The translations under genes and the position numbers were made by a program. From assembly GCA_017635675.1 (NCBI GenBank), contig JAGBLA010000213.1, positions 1 to 60,263 of the forward strand: a stretch of DNA of 60,263 nucleotides, read 5' to 3'. Of the stretch, positions 32,867-41,787 are shown one piece after another. The notes beneath the pieces are model-generated. The model saw nothing but the letters and a program-made list of their open reading frames with translations. It did not search any database and was not told the origin of the DNA. Source of the DNA: Ruminiclostridium sp. (lineage in GTDB: Bacteria; Bacillota; Clostridia; Oscillospirales; Ruminococcaceae). Numbering within the stretch: position 1 is the stretch's first letter; each line of letters starts with the position of its first letter.

Positions 32867-35800
32867 TCAGCCCGCATACATTATTCTTCCCGTTTCGGGA
32901 TCCACACTTGCTTTTCCGCTTCTTACCGCATTCGCTATCGCCATTGATACAGCAAGCTCGGCAGTTTCCGTGGTTCTTGCAAACCCGAACAGCTTTGCGG
33001 TCTCCTTTATAAGCTCTGCGCGTTCAAGACTTATAGAAACTGTAAGTATGTACATCACAGCAGCGGTGATCTCCTCGGTAGCGATATCATCAAGCTTTCG
33101 CTTATCGCCGTTTTCGGAAACTCCTCTGAAATCATTATATTCGGACGGCTCCATATCAGAGCTCCATACGAATACCGACTCCCTGCGTTCTGTGGTTTTC
33201 AGCGACAGACTGTCAAATACCTGTGTGAAACGTGTTTCCGCCTTTGCCGAACGCTTCATGGCAAACGCGCTCAACACATAGTGATAAAGCTGATCACGGC
33301 TTACAGGAGCTTCCCACTTTACGGCAGCCTCTATTATACGCTTTATCTGTGATGTAGAGCTGTTGTCATAGAAATACTCCTGGTCGCCTATAACTTCGGG
33401 AACAAACGGGACATAATCGTGTATCTCTTCGACCGCAGCAGGCTCCTCCTTTTCAAATACCGGCTCGCGTCTGCTTACCTCCGGTTCGGTATCGGTTTTA
33501 CTTCCGCTGCGTTTTGCGGCAAGCGTTACCTCGATCTCGTCTTTGAGATGCGCAAGAACCTTCGCGGAATTATCAAGCCAGTCAAGAACATGAACGTACA
33601 ATATCCGCCAGCCCAGACCGCGGAGCACCGAAGGCTGAACTATATTCCTGTCGCGGGCGTTTGTAAGCTCAAAGCTGTTCTTATTGCCGCACATTATCCC
33701 CACAAGATATCTGCCTTCCTCGTCGGGGTCGATAACTCCGATGTCGATCTTATACTCGGAGCTTCCTATATTGCGGCGAACACTGTACCCGAGGTTTTCA
33801 AGCTCCTCCGCCACTCTGTCGGCAAACGCGCCGCCTGTGGTGTCCGCTCCGACGGTCTTCCGTATAGGCAGCGCCTGACTTCCCTTTGCGGCGAAATCAA
33901 GAAATCCGCGAAGTCCCGCAACACCCTCGGAACGCGTTCTGCTTAGGTCTATCTGCTCGGGTCGGATAACGGAGAATACTATCATTTCCTTTCGTGCGCG
34001 GGATATCGCGACATTCAGTCTTCTCCAGCCGCCGTCCTGGTTCACTGGTCCGAAATTCATCGAAACATTTCCGTCCTTGTCGGGAGCATAGCCTATCGAA
34101 AAGAGTATAACATCGCGTTCGTCACCCTGTACATTTTCAAGGTTCTTGACAAGTATAGGTTCATACATCTCTTCGGCATACTGTTCGAGCTCGGGATTTT
34201 TCCTCAGCTCCTCAGCAAGCATATCGTCAATAAGTATCTGCTGAATAATGTTGAAGGTAACAACGCCGATGCTGTCCCTGCGAAGCTCCGGGTCGGACAG
34301 TCGGCGGACTATCTCGGCTGTCACCGCTTCTGCTTCGGCGCGGTTCTGCTTTGTGCCGCCCTTATCGTAAAATCCTTCAACGTGTACCCAGCTCACCTTC
34401 GACACAAGATCATCGGGCGACGGAAATGTGCGCAGGCTGTTATCATAGTACCTGCTGTTGCTGTATGCAATAAGACTTTCGTGACGGGAACGGTAATGCC
34501 ACAGCAGATGTCTCTGCGGCATGGCAAGTGCGAGACAGTCGTCAAGCACGCTTTCAAGGTCTTCCTTCTCTATATTGTCTTCATCTATCTGATTTGCAGT
34601 AAAGAACGATGTGGGAGGAAGCTGCTTCGGATCACCTACCACCACGACATTCTCGCCTCTCGCTATCGCTCCGACGGCTTCACTTGTGGGCAGCTGGGAA
34701 GCCTCGTCGAAGATCACAAGGTCAAATTTACCGAATGAAGGGTCGATATACTGTGCGGCTGATATAGGCGACATCAGCATACACGGGCAAAGTCTTCCGA
34801 GAAGATTAGGTATGCTGTCAAACAGCTTTCGTATCGACATTCCTCGTGCGCCGCTCTTTATTGCTTTCTGCAGTATCGCAAGCTCGGAAGAATTACCCGA
34901 TTTTCCCGCCGATGTATCCGGCACCTTCGCGGAAAGCCTTGAAACAAGCTCCTCAATGGTAAGCTCCTCGAAACGCGCAGTGAAATTGCGGTATTTTTCC
35001 ACAGTACGGTCATACTCCGCGCCCTGAAATGCCTTCATCAGCGGCTCAGACTGTACTGCACGTGAAATGACCGTCTTGCATACAGCCGCTTCTATCGAAG
35101 CGCGAAGTGTGTGCTCATCAACAATACCTTTTCTGTACCCCTGAGCAGCTGCGTCAAGTCCGAATCCGTCCAGCCTGCGGATACTGTTCTCAAGCGTTAC
35201 ACGGTCACGCAGCTGCTCCGCGTTTGCACAATACCCTTCAGCTTCTACGGATACATCGGAAAACAGATCGGCACCGCCGAACACCGGGTCTGTATCTGCC
35301 GCAAATTCATTCTTCATGCGGTCACAAACGCCGAGCATATCATAATATTTAAGCTCTGCCTCCGACAAAGCAGTGCGAAGTGCGGGGTCGCTCTTTTTGG
35401 ACATTATAGCGTTTTTCAGCGCCGGGTCGATACTGCCGAGAGATGTTCGTATCTCAAAGGAAACCGGGAGCGCTTCCCTTAGCTTTCCGAATGATGTATT
35501 CACACCGCGCCAGTGCTCACCGAAATAACGTGTCACCATCGGGTCTGCAGAGGATATCATCTCTGTCAGCTGCTTATGCTCCGAAAGAACTCCGAGTATT
35601 TCCGTGATATTGTCTTTGGTCACGGTATCGGGCGACTTCGCGTAAAGTGCAAGCTCCTTTATCTGCTTTCCCGAACCTATCGCTTTGCTTATGAAGTTGC
35701 TCTGCTGTGCTTTCTTCCAGTTTATAAGCGCCATATCCGGGTCATAGCTCCATACACTCTGTTCAAAGCGTTCGCTGAGTTCTGAATGTATCGAACTGCA

Positions 35801-38650
35801 TCTCATTCCCGCGTCAAGCAGCTTATCCATTTCCCCGCGCACAAGCTGTGGATTTTCACCGTTTATCACAGGCTCTATCAGCAGCTCAGGTGCTATTACC
35901 TCTTTAAGAAGTCTTATTATCCTGTCAATGCCCGCTTTATCCGACGGCATCGGTGCTCCGAGAACAGAACCGAGAGAATTGTATGCCTGTGAAGCTTCGC
36001 CCGCTTTGTTTTTCATAAGCTCTGCAAGCTCTGCGAAAGCACTTCGCAGTTCGATAGTGTATTCCGAAAGGCACACATTTTTCAGCGGCGAGTTTCTGAG
36101 CCCGCCAAGCTCTCTTCCCGCTGCCTCAACATCTCCCGCTGCTTCAAGCCACGAAGAATATCGGAATGAATCTGCGCTCTCAATAATATCCGGGGCAACA
36201 GTAAGCTTTCCGTCATAAGCTTTGGCTGCTTCATAACCCGCTATCGCGTCACTCACCGACATTCCGGCAGAACGCGGCTTATACAGCGCCGCCATTGTAT
36301 CATTCAGCTCCACACGCAGCGAGTGAAGTTTCTCCGCAGTCTGTGCATACTCCGCCGGCGGCTTGATACGGCTCATGGACAGCGCCTTTTCAAGCTGCGT
36401 GAGCACCGCGCGCTTGTTGGACTTGTTTGAATGGAGCTCCAGACAGAACGGGTCAAGACCGACTTTTGCAAGTCTTTTCTGTACTACCGACAGCGCCGCC
36501 ATTTTCTCCGCAACGAACAGCACCGACTTCCCGCGGAACAGCGCGTTGGCTATCATATTTGTAATGGTCTGGGATTTTCCTGTGCCGGGAGGACCATGAA
36601 GAACGAAACTGCGTCCGAGTGAAGATTCATATATAGCCGCAAGCTGCGAGGAATCGGCACTCATAGGCACCGCCATATCCGCCGGGAGCAGGGTCTCATC
36701 GAGCGTGTGAGGAGAAAGGTCAAGCTCCTCCGTCTCCCACTCAGTCCTGCCCGACATAAGACTTGCAACGACCTTGTTTTTTGCAAGCTCGTCGGCACGG
36801 TTGCGGATATCGTTCCACATGATGAAACGGCTGAACGAGAACTGTCCGAGGAACGCAAGCTCCTCGATATCCCAGCGTTTTTTTGACATTACAGCCTGAC
36901 GCATAGTGCTGAGCACAAGCGGGATATCGACCCCGTTCTCGTCTGTCGGCAGCGGGTCGAGCCCGTTTATCGTAAGCCCGTGATCCTGACGCAGCAGTTC
37001 AAGCAGCGTAATGTTCATCTGTGTTTCTTCTCCGCGCACACGCAGAGAATACGACTTATCCTGTATTTTTTTGATTATCTCAACGGGAACAAGTATAAGC
37101 GGCGCGTACTTTGGTTTTGTGCTCTTGTCGGTCTCATACCACCGCAGAAAACCGAGCGCTAAGTACAGTGTATTCGCGCCGTTCTCCTCAAGACTCACCT
37201 TTGAATCCCTGTGCAGCTTTTTCAGCGTTTTTTCAAGCTCGGTCTCACTTACAAAAGTGCGCAGACGGCGGTTCTTGAATTCCGATGCTGCTATCGAGCT
37301 TATTATATCTCTGTCGTTCTCTATCTCATATATCTTGCTGTCGGAGAGGGTGAATGACTTTTCCGAAGGGACAGGCATGATGCGAAAGCTCTCACCGTCG
37401 GAGATAACGTCCTCAAGCTTTGCAATATCATCGGTCATGAACTGGACATTCGATGAAGTCGGACGGAAATTCAGCAGACTGTTGCGAAGGCTAAGGTCAA
37501 GCAGCTTGCGCTCCCATATCATCTGCTTTGTAAGCTCCTTACCCTCGGCAAATCCGCCGCGCCGCGTCACATCAATAGTCCTCGGAGCGTCGGTAAGCTC
37601 GCTTTCGTTCCTTTTGCCGTAATCTACAGCCTTGAATTCCCCGTTTTCCGCTACACGCATAGGCATCGGACGTATCCCGCTCCCGCGGCATCTTCCTATA
37701 TCAACTGCGCACCTGAACTCCTTCGGTTCCTCCAGTTTTGCAAGAGCGTGTTTTTCGGCGCGCGCAAAATCCACGTCATTGCCTGCCGTGAAATCAGTAC
37801 ACTCCACCGTACATATACGGTCTATACCCTCGGCGGCACGCTTTTTTATCGCCGAAACATCGTCCTCGGCGCAGTCCGAGAAAGTCTCGTCTTCAAGCCA
37901 GAATCCCGCAAATGCGTGACCCTTGACGATAATGATAAGCGGATTTATCCCGACAGCTTCCAAACACGACGCATACAAAAGCGAAAGGTCAAGGCAGGTG
38001 CCGTGTTTTTCGGTAAGCACGGTGTACGGAAGCCGCACCCGCTGTCCCGACTTTTCATAGCTTGCGGGCGGAACGGTGTAAGCTATATTGCGCGCCTGTA
38101 ATGCCGCATATATCGCCGCTGCCTGCTGCTTGACCACATTCGGATCCTCCGACTGATATCCCGTGAATGACGGTGCGCCTGTCCACTGCTGCATATACAC
38201 ACCCGCCTCGGATATGACCTCGCTTATCATCGGGTGATTGGGCGAGCAGAACGAAGCGATGAGCTCCGGCATTATCTCGGAGCCGCCCCACTGGTCATAA
38301 GCAAGTATATCCACAGGGATATCGGTCTTCGCCAGCACTTCCCCGTCCTTTTCGGCAGTTATCCTTATATTTCCTACTGTCTTTTCCGTAAGCGAAAACA
38401 AAAGCTCCGTCGAAAGTGTGAGCCTTACGGGAGAGATCTCCGTTGTTCTCATGCGCTCCGCGAACTGTACCATATACTCAAACGGCTTAGCAAACCCGGG
38501 TTCAAACTCCGCCCGGATACTAACTCCCTCATAGGAAATATCGCTGTCATTGACAAGACTGATACTTCTGATAAGAGGTATGTAGTTCTGCTGCATAGAA
38601 AAATTGAACACTCCCGCAGTCTGTGCTTCTATCCTTATTTCACCGTTCAT
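32867..38650 (-). CDS. Giant transglutaminase-like/DUF4011/SF1 helicase/nuclease-like/DUF3320 protein
   Basis: A 1927-residue multidomain protein. In order: an Ig-like N-terminal region (1-110); a transglutaminase-like fold near 205-260 with KHGTCLDLSL (Cys near 216), GHAFAGFW (His near 245) and a following acidic segment; DUF4011 from about 370 (RKLLDLSLRNSLLNF); an SF1 helicase with Walker A GPPGTGKSQT near 683-692, Walker B LVIFDEASQLP near 1312, GDPKQLPPT near 1340, NVQGDERDVILFS and LNVAISRARKEM near 1545; a Vsr/MTES_1575-type nuclease fold near 1625-1690 (YKIDIGVIDP, ARDRNIVQ, GLGWRI); and DUF3320 near 1755-1830. Proteins with DUF4011-helicase-Vsr architecture have been proposed as anti-phage proteins. 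Here the nuclease region reads GIMCGN where relatives have an acidic DG, so cutting activity is doubtful. Confidence 0.85.
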   Translation of the reverse strand: MNGEIRIEAQTAGVFNFSMQQNYIPLIRSISLVNDSDISYEGVSIRAEFEPGFAKPFEYMVQFAERMRTTEISPVRLTLSTELLFSLTEKTVGNIRITAEKDGEVLAKTDIPVDILAYDQWGGSEIMPELIASFCSPNHPMISEVISEAGVYMQQWTGAPSFTGYQSEDPNVVKQQAAAIYAALQARNIAYTVPPASYEKSGQRVRLPYTVLTEKHGTCLDLSLLYASCLEAVGINPLIIIVKGHAFAGFWLEDETFSDCAEDDVSAIKKRAAEGIDRICTVECTDFTAGNDVDFARAEKHALAKLEEPKEFRCAVDIGRCRGSGIRPMPMRVAENGEFKAVDYGKRNESELTDAPRTIDVTRRGGFAEGKELTKQMIWERKLLDLSLRNSLLNFRPTSSNVQFMTDDIAKLEDVISDGESFRIMPVPSEKSFTLSDSKIYEIENDRDIISSIAASEFKNRRLRTFVSETELEKTLKKLHRDSKVSLEENGANTLYLALGFLRWYETDKSTKPKYAPLILVPVEIIKKIQDKSYSLRVRGEETQMNITLLELLRQDHGLTINGLDPLPTDENGVDIPLVLSTMRQAVMSKKRWDIEELAFLGQFSFSRFIMWNDIRNRADELAKNKVVASLMSGRTEWETEELDLSPHTLDETLLPADMAVPMSADSSQLAAIYESSLGRSFVLHGPPGTGKSQTITNMIANALFRGKSVLFVAEKMAALSVVQKRLAKVGLDPFCLELHSNKSNKRAVLTQLEKALSMSRIKPPAEYAQTAEKLHSLRVELNDTMAALYKPRSAGMSVSDAIAGYEAAKAYDGKLTVAPDIIESADSFRYSSWLEAAGDVEAAGRELGGLRNSPLKNVCLSEYTIELRSAFAELAELMKNKAGEASQAYNSLGSVLGAPMPSDKAGIDRIIRLLKEVIAPELLIEPVINGENPQLVRGEMDKLLDAGMRCSSIHSELSERFEQSVWSYDPDMALINWKKAQQSNFISKAIGSGKQIKELALYAKSPDTVTKDNITEILGVLSEHKQLTEMISSADPMVTRYFGEHWRGVNTSFGKLREALPVSFEIRTSLGSIDPALKNAIMSKKSDPALRTALSEAELKYYDMLGVCDRMKNEFAADTDPVFGGADLFSDVSVEAEGYCANAEQLRDRVTLENSIRRLDGFGLDAAAQGYRKGIVDEHTLRASIEAAVCKTVISRAVQSEPLMKAFQGAEYDRTVEKYRNFTARFEELTIEELVSRLSAKVPDTSAGKSGNSSELAILQKAIKSGARGMSIRKLFDSIPNLLGRLCPCMLMSPISAAQYIDPSFGKFDLVIFDEASQLPTSEAVGAIARGENVVVVGDPKQLPPTSFFTANQIDEDNIEKEDLESVLDDCLALAMPQRHLLWHYRSRHESLIAYSNSRYYDNSLRTFPSPDDLVSKVSWVHVEGFYDKGGTKQNRAEAEAVTAEIVRRLSDPELRRDSIGVVTFNIIQQILIDDMLAEELRKNPELEQYAEEMYEPILVKNLENVQGDERDVILFSIGYAPDKDGNVSMNFGPVNQDGGWRRLNVAISRARKEMIVFSVIRPEQIDLSRTRSEGVAGLRGFLDFAAKGSQALPIRKTVGADTTGGAFADRVAEELENLGYSVRRNIGSSEYKIDIGVIDPDEEGRYLVGIMCGNKNSFELTNARDRNIVQPSVLRGLGWRILYVHVLDWLDNSAKVLAHLKDEIEVTLAAKRSGSKTDTEPEVSRREPVFEKEEPAAVEEIHDYVPFVPEVIGDQEYFYDNSSTSQIKRIIEAAVKWEAPVSRDQLYHYVLSAFAMKRSAKAETRFTQVFDSLSLKTTERRESVFVWSSDMEPSEYNDFRGVSENGDKRKLDDIATEEITAAVMYILTVSISLERAELIKETAKLFGFARTTETAELAVSMAIANAVRSGKASVDPETGRIMYAG

Positions 38651-38725
38651 TTTCGTTTTTCCTTTCGGATTTTTTCATACATTATAAGTATATCATTTTT
38701 ATATAAAAAAATCAATACAGCACTA

Positions 38726-38754
38726 TTGAAAATTTACGCTTTTTATGATATTAT
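38726..38754 (+). promoter_or_regulatory. Sigma-A promoter of the CE2-like esterase gene
   Basis: TTGAAA (38726-38731), 17 bases, TATTAT (38749-38754), with TGA just before the -10; 37 bases upstream of the start codon. Confidence 0.65.
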
Positions 38755-38791
38755 ATAATTATATTTCTGTTTTTCCGGAGGAGCATTGGAT

Positions 38792-39835
38792 ATGGCAGTA
38801 TTCACAGCAGACAACAAGGCATTTTCTTACATGGGCAGGACTGATTTCTCAGACATCAGGGCTCCTTTGATCATTTACCCCGGCGCAAATATAAAATTCG
38901 GATTTACGGGAAGTTCTCTGTCCGTCGAGATCGAAAACATTTCCATGACAGACGACCCGCAGTGGCTGGGAGCGGTCATTGACGGAGTTCAGCATAAATA
39001 CGAGCTGAAAAAAGAAACCGCCAGACAGACCGTACTGCTTTCTGAAGGTCTTGACAGCGGCGCACACACCTGCATGATATTCAAGCGCCAGGCTGCCGCG
39101 CATTATTTCAGATTTCTGTCGGTGCAAGCTGAAAGTGTTTATCCGGTTCCGACAGACTACAGCCTAAAGCTCGAATTTTTCGGTGACAGCGTTTCAGCAG
39201 GCGAAGTTACGGAGGCGGTTTACTACGAAGGAATGTCCGACCCCGAGAACCATCACGGAATGTATGACAACAGCTATTTCAGCTACACTTTCATGACCGC
39301 GCGGAAGCTGAATGCACAATTCCACAACAATTCACAGGGCGGCATCGCGCTGTTCGACCATACAGGGTACTTTTACGGACCCGACATAGCAACTCTCACA
39401 GGACTTGAAAGCACATACGATAAGCTAAGCTATGTGCCGTATGCTCCGTGCGGCGTCAGCAAGTGGGATTTTTCGTGCTACACACCCGATTTTGTTATTT
39501 TCGCTATCGGTCAGAACGACGCGCACCCGAACCCCGACGCTGTATTCGACAAGGAATACACCGAACGCTGGAAAGCCCGCTACAAGGAAATATTGCTCGA
39601 CCTTAAAGAGCGCTACAAGACAGCAAGATTTATAATCATAACCACAGTCCTGAAACACGAGGCAAAATGGGAATACATACTTGACGAACTTTGCGCCGAG
39701 CTTGCCGACCCGGACGTAACAAGACTTAAATTCAAGCGTGCAGGTCTTGCCACCGACGGACACCCGCGCATAACCGAACAGGAGGAAATGGCACAGGAGC
39801 TCTCCGCATATATACGCTCTTTGAAAACCAACTGA
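38792..39835 (+). CDS. SGNH-fold esterase of carbohydrate esterase family 2 type
   Basis: A 347-residue predicted deacetylase: an N-terminal beta-sandwich (1-115, GANIKFGFTGSSLSVEIEN) followed by an SGNH hydrolase domain with block I FFGDSVSAGE (Ser133), block II SQGGIALFD (Gly), block III IGQND (Asn) and block V DGHP near the end (Asp322, His324). This jelly-roll plus SGNH layout is that of CE2 acetyl-xylan/mannan esterases. There is no signal peptide, so it would act inside the cell, perhaps on imported acetylated oligosaccharides. The ATG at 38792 has GGAGGAG 8 bases upstream. Confidence 0.85.
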   Translation: MAVFTADNKAFSYMGRTDFSDIRAPLIIYPGANIKFGFTGSSLSVEIENISMTDDPQWLGAVIDGVQHKYELKKETARQTVLLSEGLDSGAHTCMIFKRQAAAHYFRFLSVQAESVYPVPTDYSLKLEFFGDSVSAGEVTEAVYYEGMSDPENHHGMYDNSYFSYTFMTARKLNAQFHNNSQGGIALFDHTGYFYGPDIATLTGLESTYDKLSYVPYAPCGVSKWDFSCYTPDFVIFAIGQNDAHPNPDAVFDKEYTERWKARYKEILLDLKERYKTARFIIITTVLKHEAKWEYILDELCAELADPDVTRLKFKRAGLATDGHPRITEQEEMAQELSAYIRSLKTN

Positions 39836-39840
39836 AACAT

Positions 39841-39871
39841 AAATACCGCACAGCAGCTTTGTGCGGTATTT
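39841..39871. terminator. Bidirectional terminator between CE2-like gene and pncB
   Basis: AAATACCGCAC (39841-39851) and GTGCGGTATTT (39861-39871) form an 11-bp stem with a 9-base loop, followed by CTTTTTATC on the plus strand. It lies between two convergent genes and can serve both. Confidence 0.85.
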
Positions 39872-39875
39872 CTTT

Positions 39876-41102
39876 TTATCTGTCGTTATTCATGCGCCAG
39901 TCTATGCAGCGTTTCAGATAATGAACATAAGCATCATTCTTGCACATTCCCTTGCCGGGAACATCGGATATCTTCGCTACATCCATACCGTTGCAGGCTG
40001 TTGTTTTCATAACGATGTTGAGCGGCGGTACATTGGTGTCATTGGAGATATATGTGCCTATCCCGAACGCCACTCTCGCCCGTCCGTTAAAGTATCTGTT
40101 GAGCTTATCGGCACGTTCAAAATCAAGACTGTCGCTGAAAAGAAGCGTCTTCTGTGCCGGGTCAATACCGAGGCTCTCATAGTGCTTTATCATCTTATCG
40201 CCCCATTCAAACGGATCTCCGGAATCGTGCCGTACTCCGCTGAAAAGCGTGGAATACGTCAGTCTGAAATCCCGCAGGAAACAATCGGTGGTTATCGTAT
40301 CCGTCAGAGCTATGCCGTTAAGAACTCCGTATTCCTGCACCCAAGCGTCAAGGGCATACCAGTTGGAATACGCGGGGTTGTGCTTGTGATTGCCCTGTCC
40401 CACGCACATTATCCACTCATGCGCCATTGTGCCTACCGGTGTTACTCCGAATTTCTTGGCAAGATAAACATTCGATGTGCCGACAAATTTTGAGCTGCAC
40501 TGTTTCATTTCCGCGAGACGCTTCACCGCAAGCTCCTGTGCCCCCGCCGACAAACGTCTGCGCAGTCCGAACTCGCTGAACGCGGAAATATTGAGTTCAT
40601 TATTTTCAAGGCGCGATACCTTTGTTTCGAGATTGGCTTCAAACTGTTTCATCAGCTCATCGTGGTCGTACTTCATGCGAAAATACACTTCATTCACGAT
40701 AGCAAGAGTCGGTATCTCATACATACTTGTATTGAGCCATGTACCCTTTGTCTCAATCGAAAGCCCGCACCCGCCGTCGGAGGTTATTTCAAAGTCCTCG
40801 TATCGCGGTTCCCACAGGCGCAGAAAATCGACATACGAGCCCTTTATCCATCTGATGTTATTCAGATAATCGAGTTCCTCATCGGTAAACCTAAGACCGC
40901 AGAAAAGCTTTATCTGCGCGCGTATCTCGTCCACCATTCCGGGCGTGAATTTTACATCTTCGTTCCGGCAGCGAAAAGACCAGGTAGTCTTGTAATCGCT
41001 GAACCTATGATATATCGCCTGACCCATGCTGAATTTGTACATATCAGTTTCCAGCAGGCTGTTGATGATCCTCGGCAGTTTACAGGTAACGTTCCGATCC
41101 AT
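39876..41102 (-). CDS. pncB: Nicotinate phosphoribosyltransferase
   Basis: Joins nicotinate to PRPP, giving nicotinate mononucleotide in the Preiss-Handler route to NAD. The 408-residue product has the N-terminal SLLETDMYKFSMGQAIYHRF region, FRCRNEDVKF, the FVGTSNVYLAKKFG and GTMAHEWIM segments, LTDTITTDCFLRDF, GVRHDSGDPFEWGDK and FGIGTYISND, all diagnostic. I start at 41102, where GGGGAG precedes the ATG. It follows pncA by one base, so nicotinamide is deamidated and salvaged by one operon. Confidence 0.96.
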   Translation of the reverse strand: MDRNVTCKLPRIINSLLETDMYKFSMGQAIYHRFSDYKTTWSFRCRNEDVKFTPGMVDEIRAQIKLFCGLRFTDEELDYLNNIRWIKGSYVDFLRLWEPRYEDFEITSDGGCGLSIETKGTWLNTSMYEIPTLAIVNEVYFRMKYDHDELMKQFEANLETKVSRLENNELNISAFSEFGLRRRLSAGAQELAVKRLAEMKQCSSKFVGTSNVYLAKKFGVTPVGTMAHEWIMCVGQGNHKHNPAYSNWYALDAWVQEYGVLNGIALTDTITTDCFLRDFRLTYSTLFSGVRHDSGDPFEWGDKMIKHYESLGIDPAQKTLLFSDSLDFERADKLNRYFNGRARVAFGIGTYISNDTNVPPLNIVMKTTACNGMDVAKISDVPGKGMCKNDAYVHYLKRCIDWRMNNDR

Positions 41103-41103
41103 T

Positions 41104-41619
41104 TTATTCTCCCCGTTCATTTATTATATCTATCTGGCAGGACTTCATAACGGTAAGTGCAGCTTTGTGCGCAGTCACAGATGTTCCCGCGCAGCAAGAC
41201 GCGTCCGCGGCTATCGGCGTATCAGGATAAAGCGCGCGCAATATGAGCGCATTGGAGACTACGCAGATGTCGGTGCATACCCCGATAATATCTATGCTGT
41301 CGCCGCGTCCGAGTTTTCCGAGCTTTTCAAACCAGCCGTCATATCCGAAAGTGTTCTTTTCTATAAGCTCACCTCTTACGGAAGAAAGTACCGAGTTCCA
41401 CCCGTCAGTACCTCTGATGCAATGAGGAACGGGCAGTTTCTTTCCTTCGAGCGTGTCCATATAATCATCGTAATGTGTATCAAATGTGTAGAATACTTTA
41501 TCATAAGAACTATCCGCCGCTTTGGCTTCCACTGCGGGAATTATCCTCCGCGCTTCATCTGAGCCCAGTGCTCCGGTAACAAAATCCTTCTGCATATCAA
41601 TTATTATCAGATACTTCAT
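41104..41619 (-). CDS. pncA: Nicotinamidase (isochorismatase-like cysteine hydrolase)
   Basis: Hydrolyses nicotinamide to nicotinate and ammonia. The 171-residue protein has Asp8 (IIIDMQKDF), Lys88 (LIEKNTFG) and Cys119 (GVCTDICVVSNAL), the catalytic triad of the isochorismatase-like superfamily, with FDTHYDDY matching the metal-binding His/Asp region. The operon with pncB makes nicotinamidase the best reading over other family members. The ATG at 41619 has GGAGG 8 bases upstream. Confidence 0.93.
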   Translation of the reverse strand: MKYLIIIDMQKDFVTGALGSDEARRIIPAVEAKAADSSYDKVFYTFDTHYDDYMDTLEGKKLPVPHCIRGTDGWNSVLSSVRGELIEKNTFGYDGWFEKLGKLGRGDSIDIIGVCTDICVVSNALILRALYPDTPIAADASCCAGTSVTAHKAALTVMKSCQIDIINERGE

Positions 41620-41647
41620 AGCGAACCTCCGTAAATAATATGGCAAT

Positions 41648-41676
41648 ATTATACCACAAAGAGCTTCAAAAGTCAA
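41648..41676 (-). promoter_or_regulatory. Sigma-A promoter of pncA-pncB
   Basis: Minus strand TTGACT (41676-41671), 17 bases, TATAAT (41653-41648); 28 bases before the pncA start. Confidence 0.8.
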
Positions 41677-41725
41677 CATTATCCGCCGTACGGATAAACG
41701 TCTCTCCCGTTTTTTTCAAATATAC

Positions 41726-41754
41726 TTGAAAACCAAGTGAGAATATGGTAAAAT
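41726..41754 (+). promoter_or_regulatory. Sigma-A promoter of the alpha/beta hydrolase gene
   Basis: TTGAAA (41726-41731), 17 bases, TAAAAT (41749-41754) with TGG before the -10; 33 bases upstream of the ATG. Confidence 0.65.
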
Positions 41755-41787
41755 AAAGTTAAAGTTACCAAAAGGAGCGTTTTAAAA

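Noticed and set aside
30090-38650. Restriction-modification system
   Set aside because: No methyltransferase or specificity subunit is present, and the nuclease-like fold lacks a clear acidic site.
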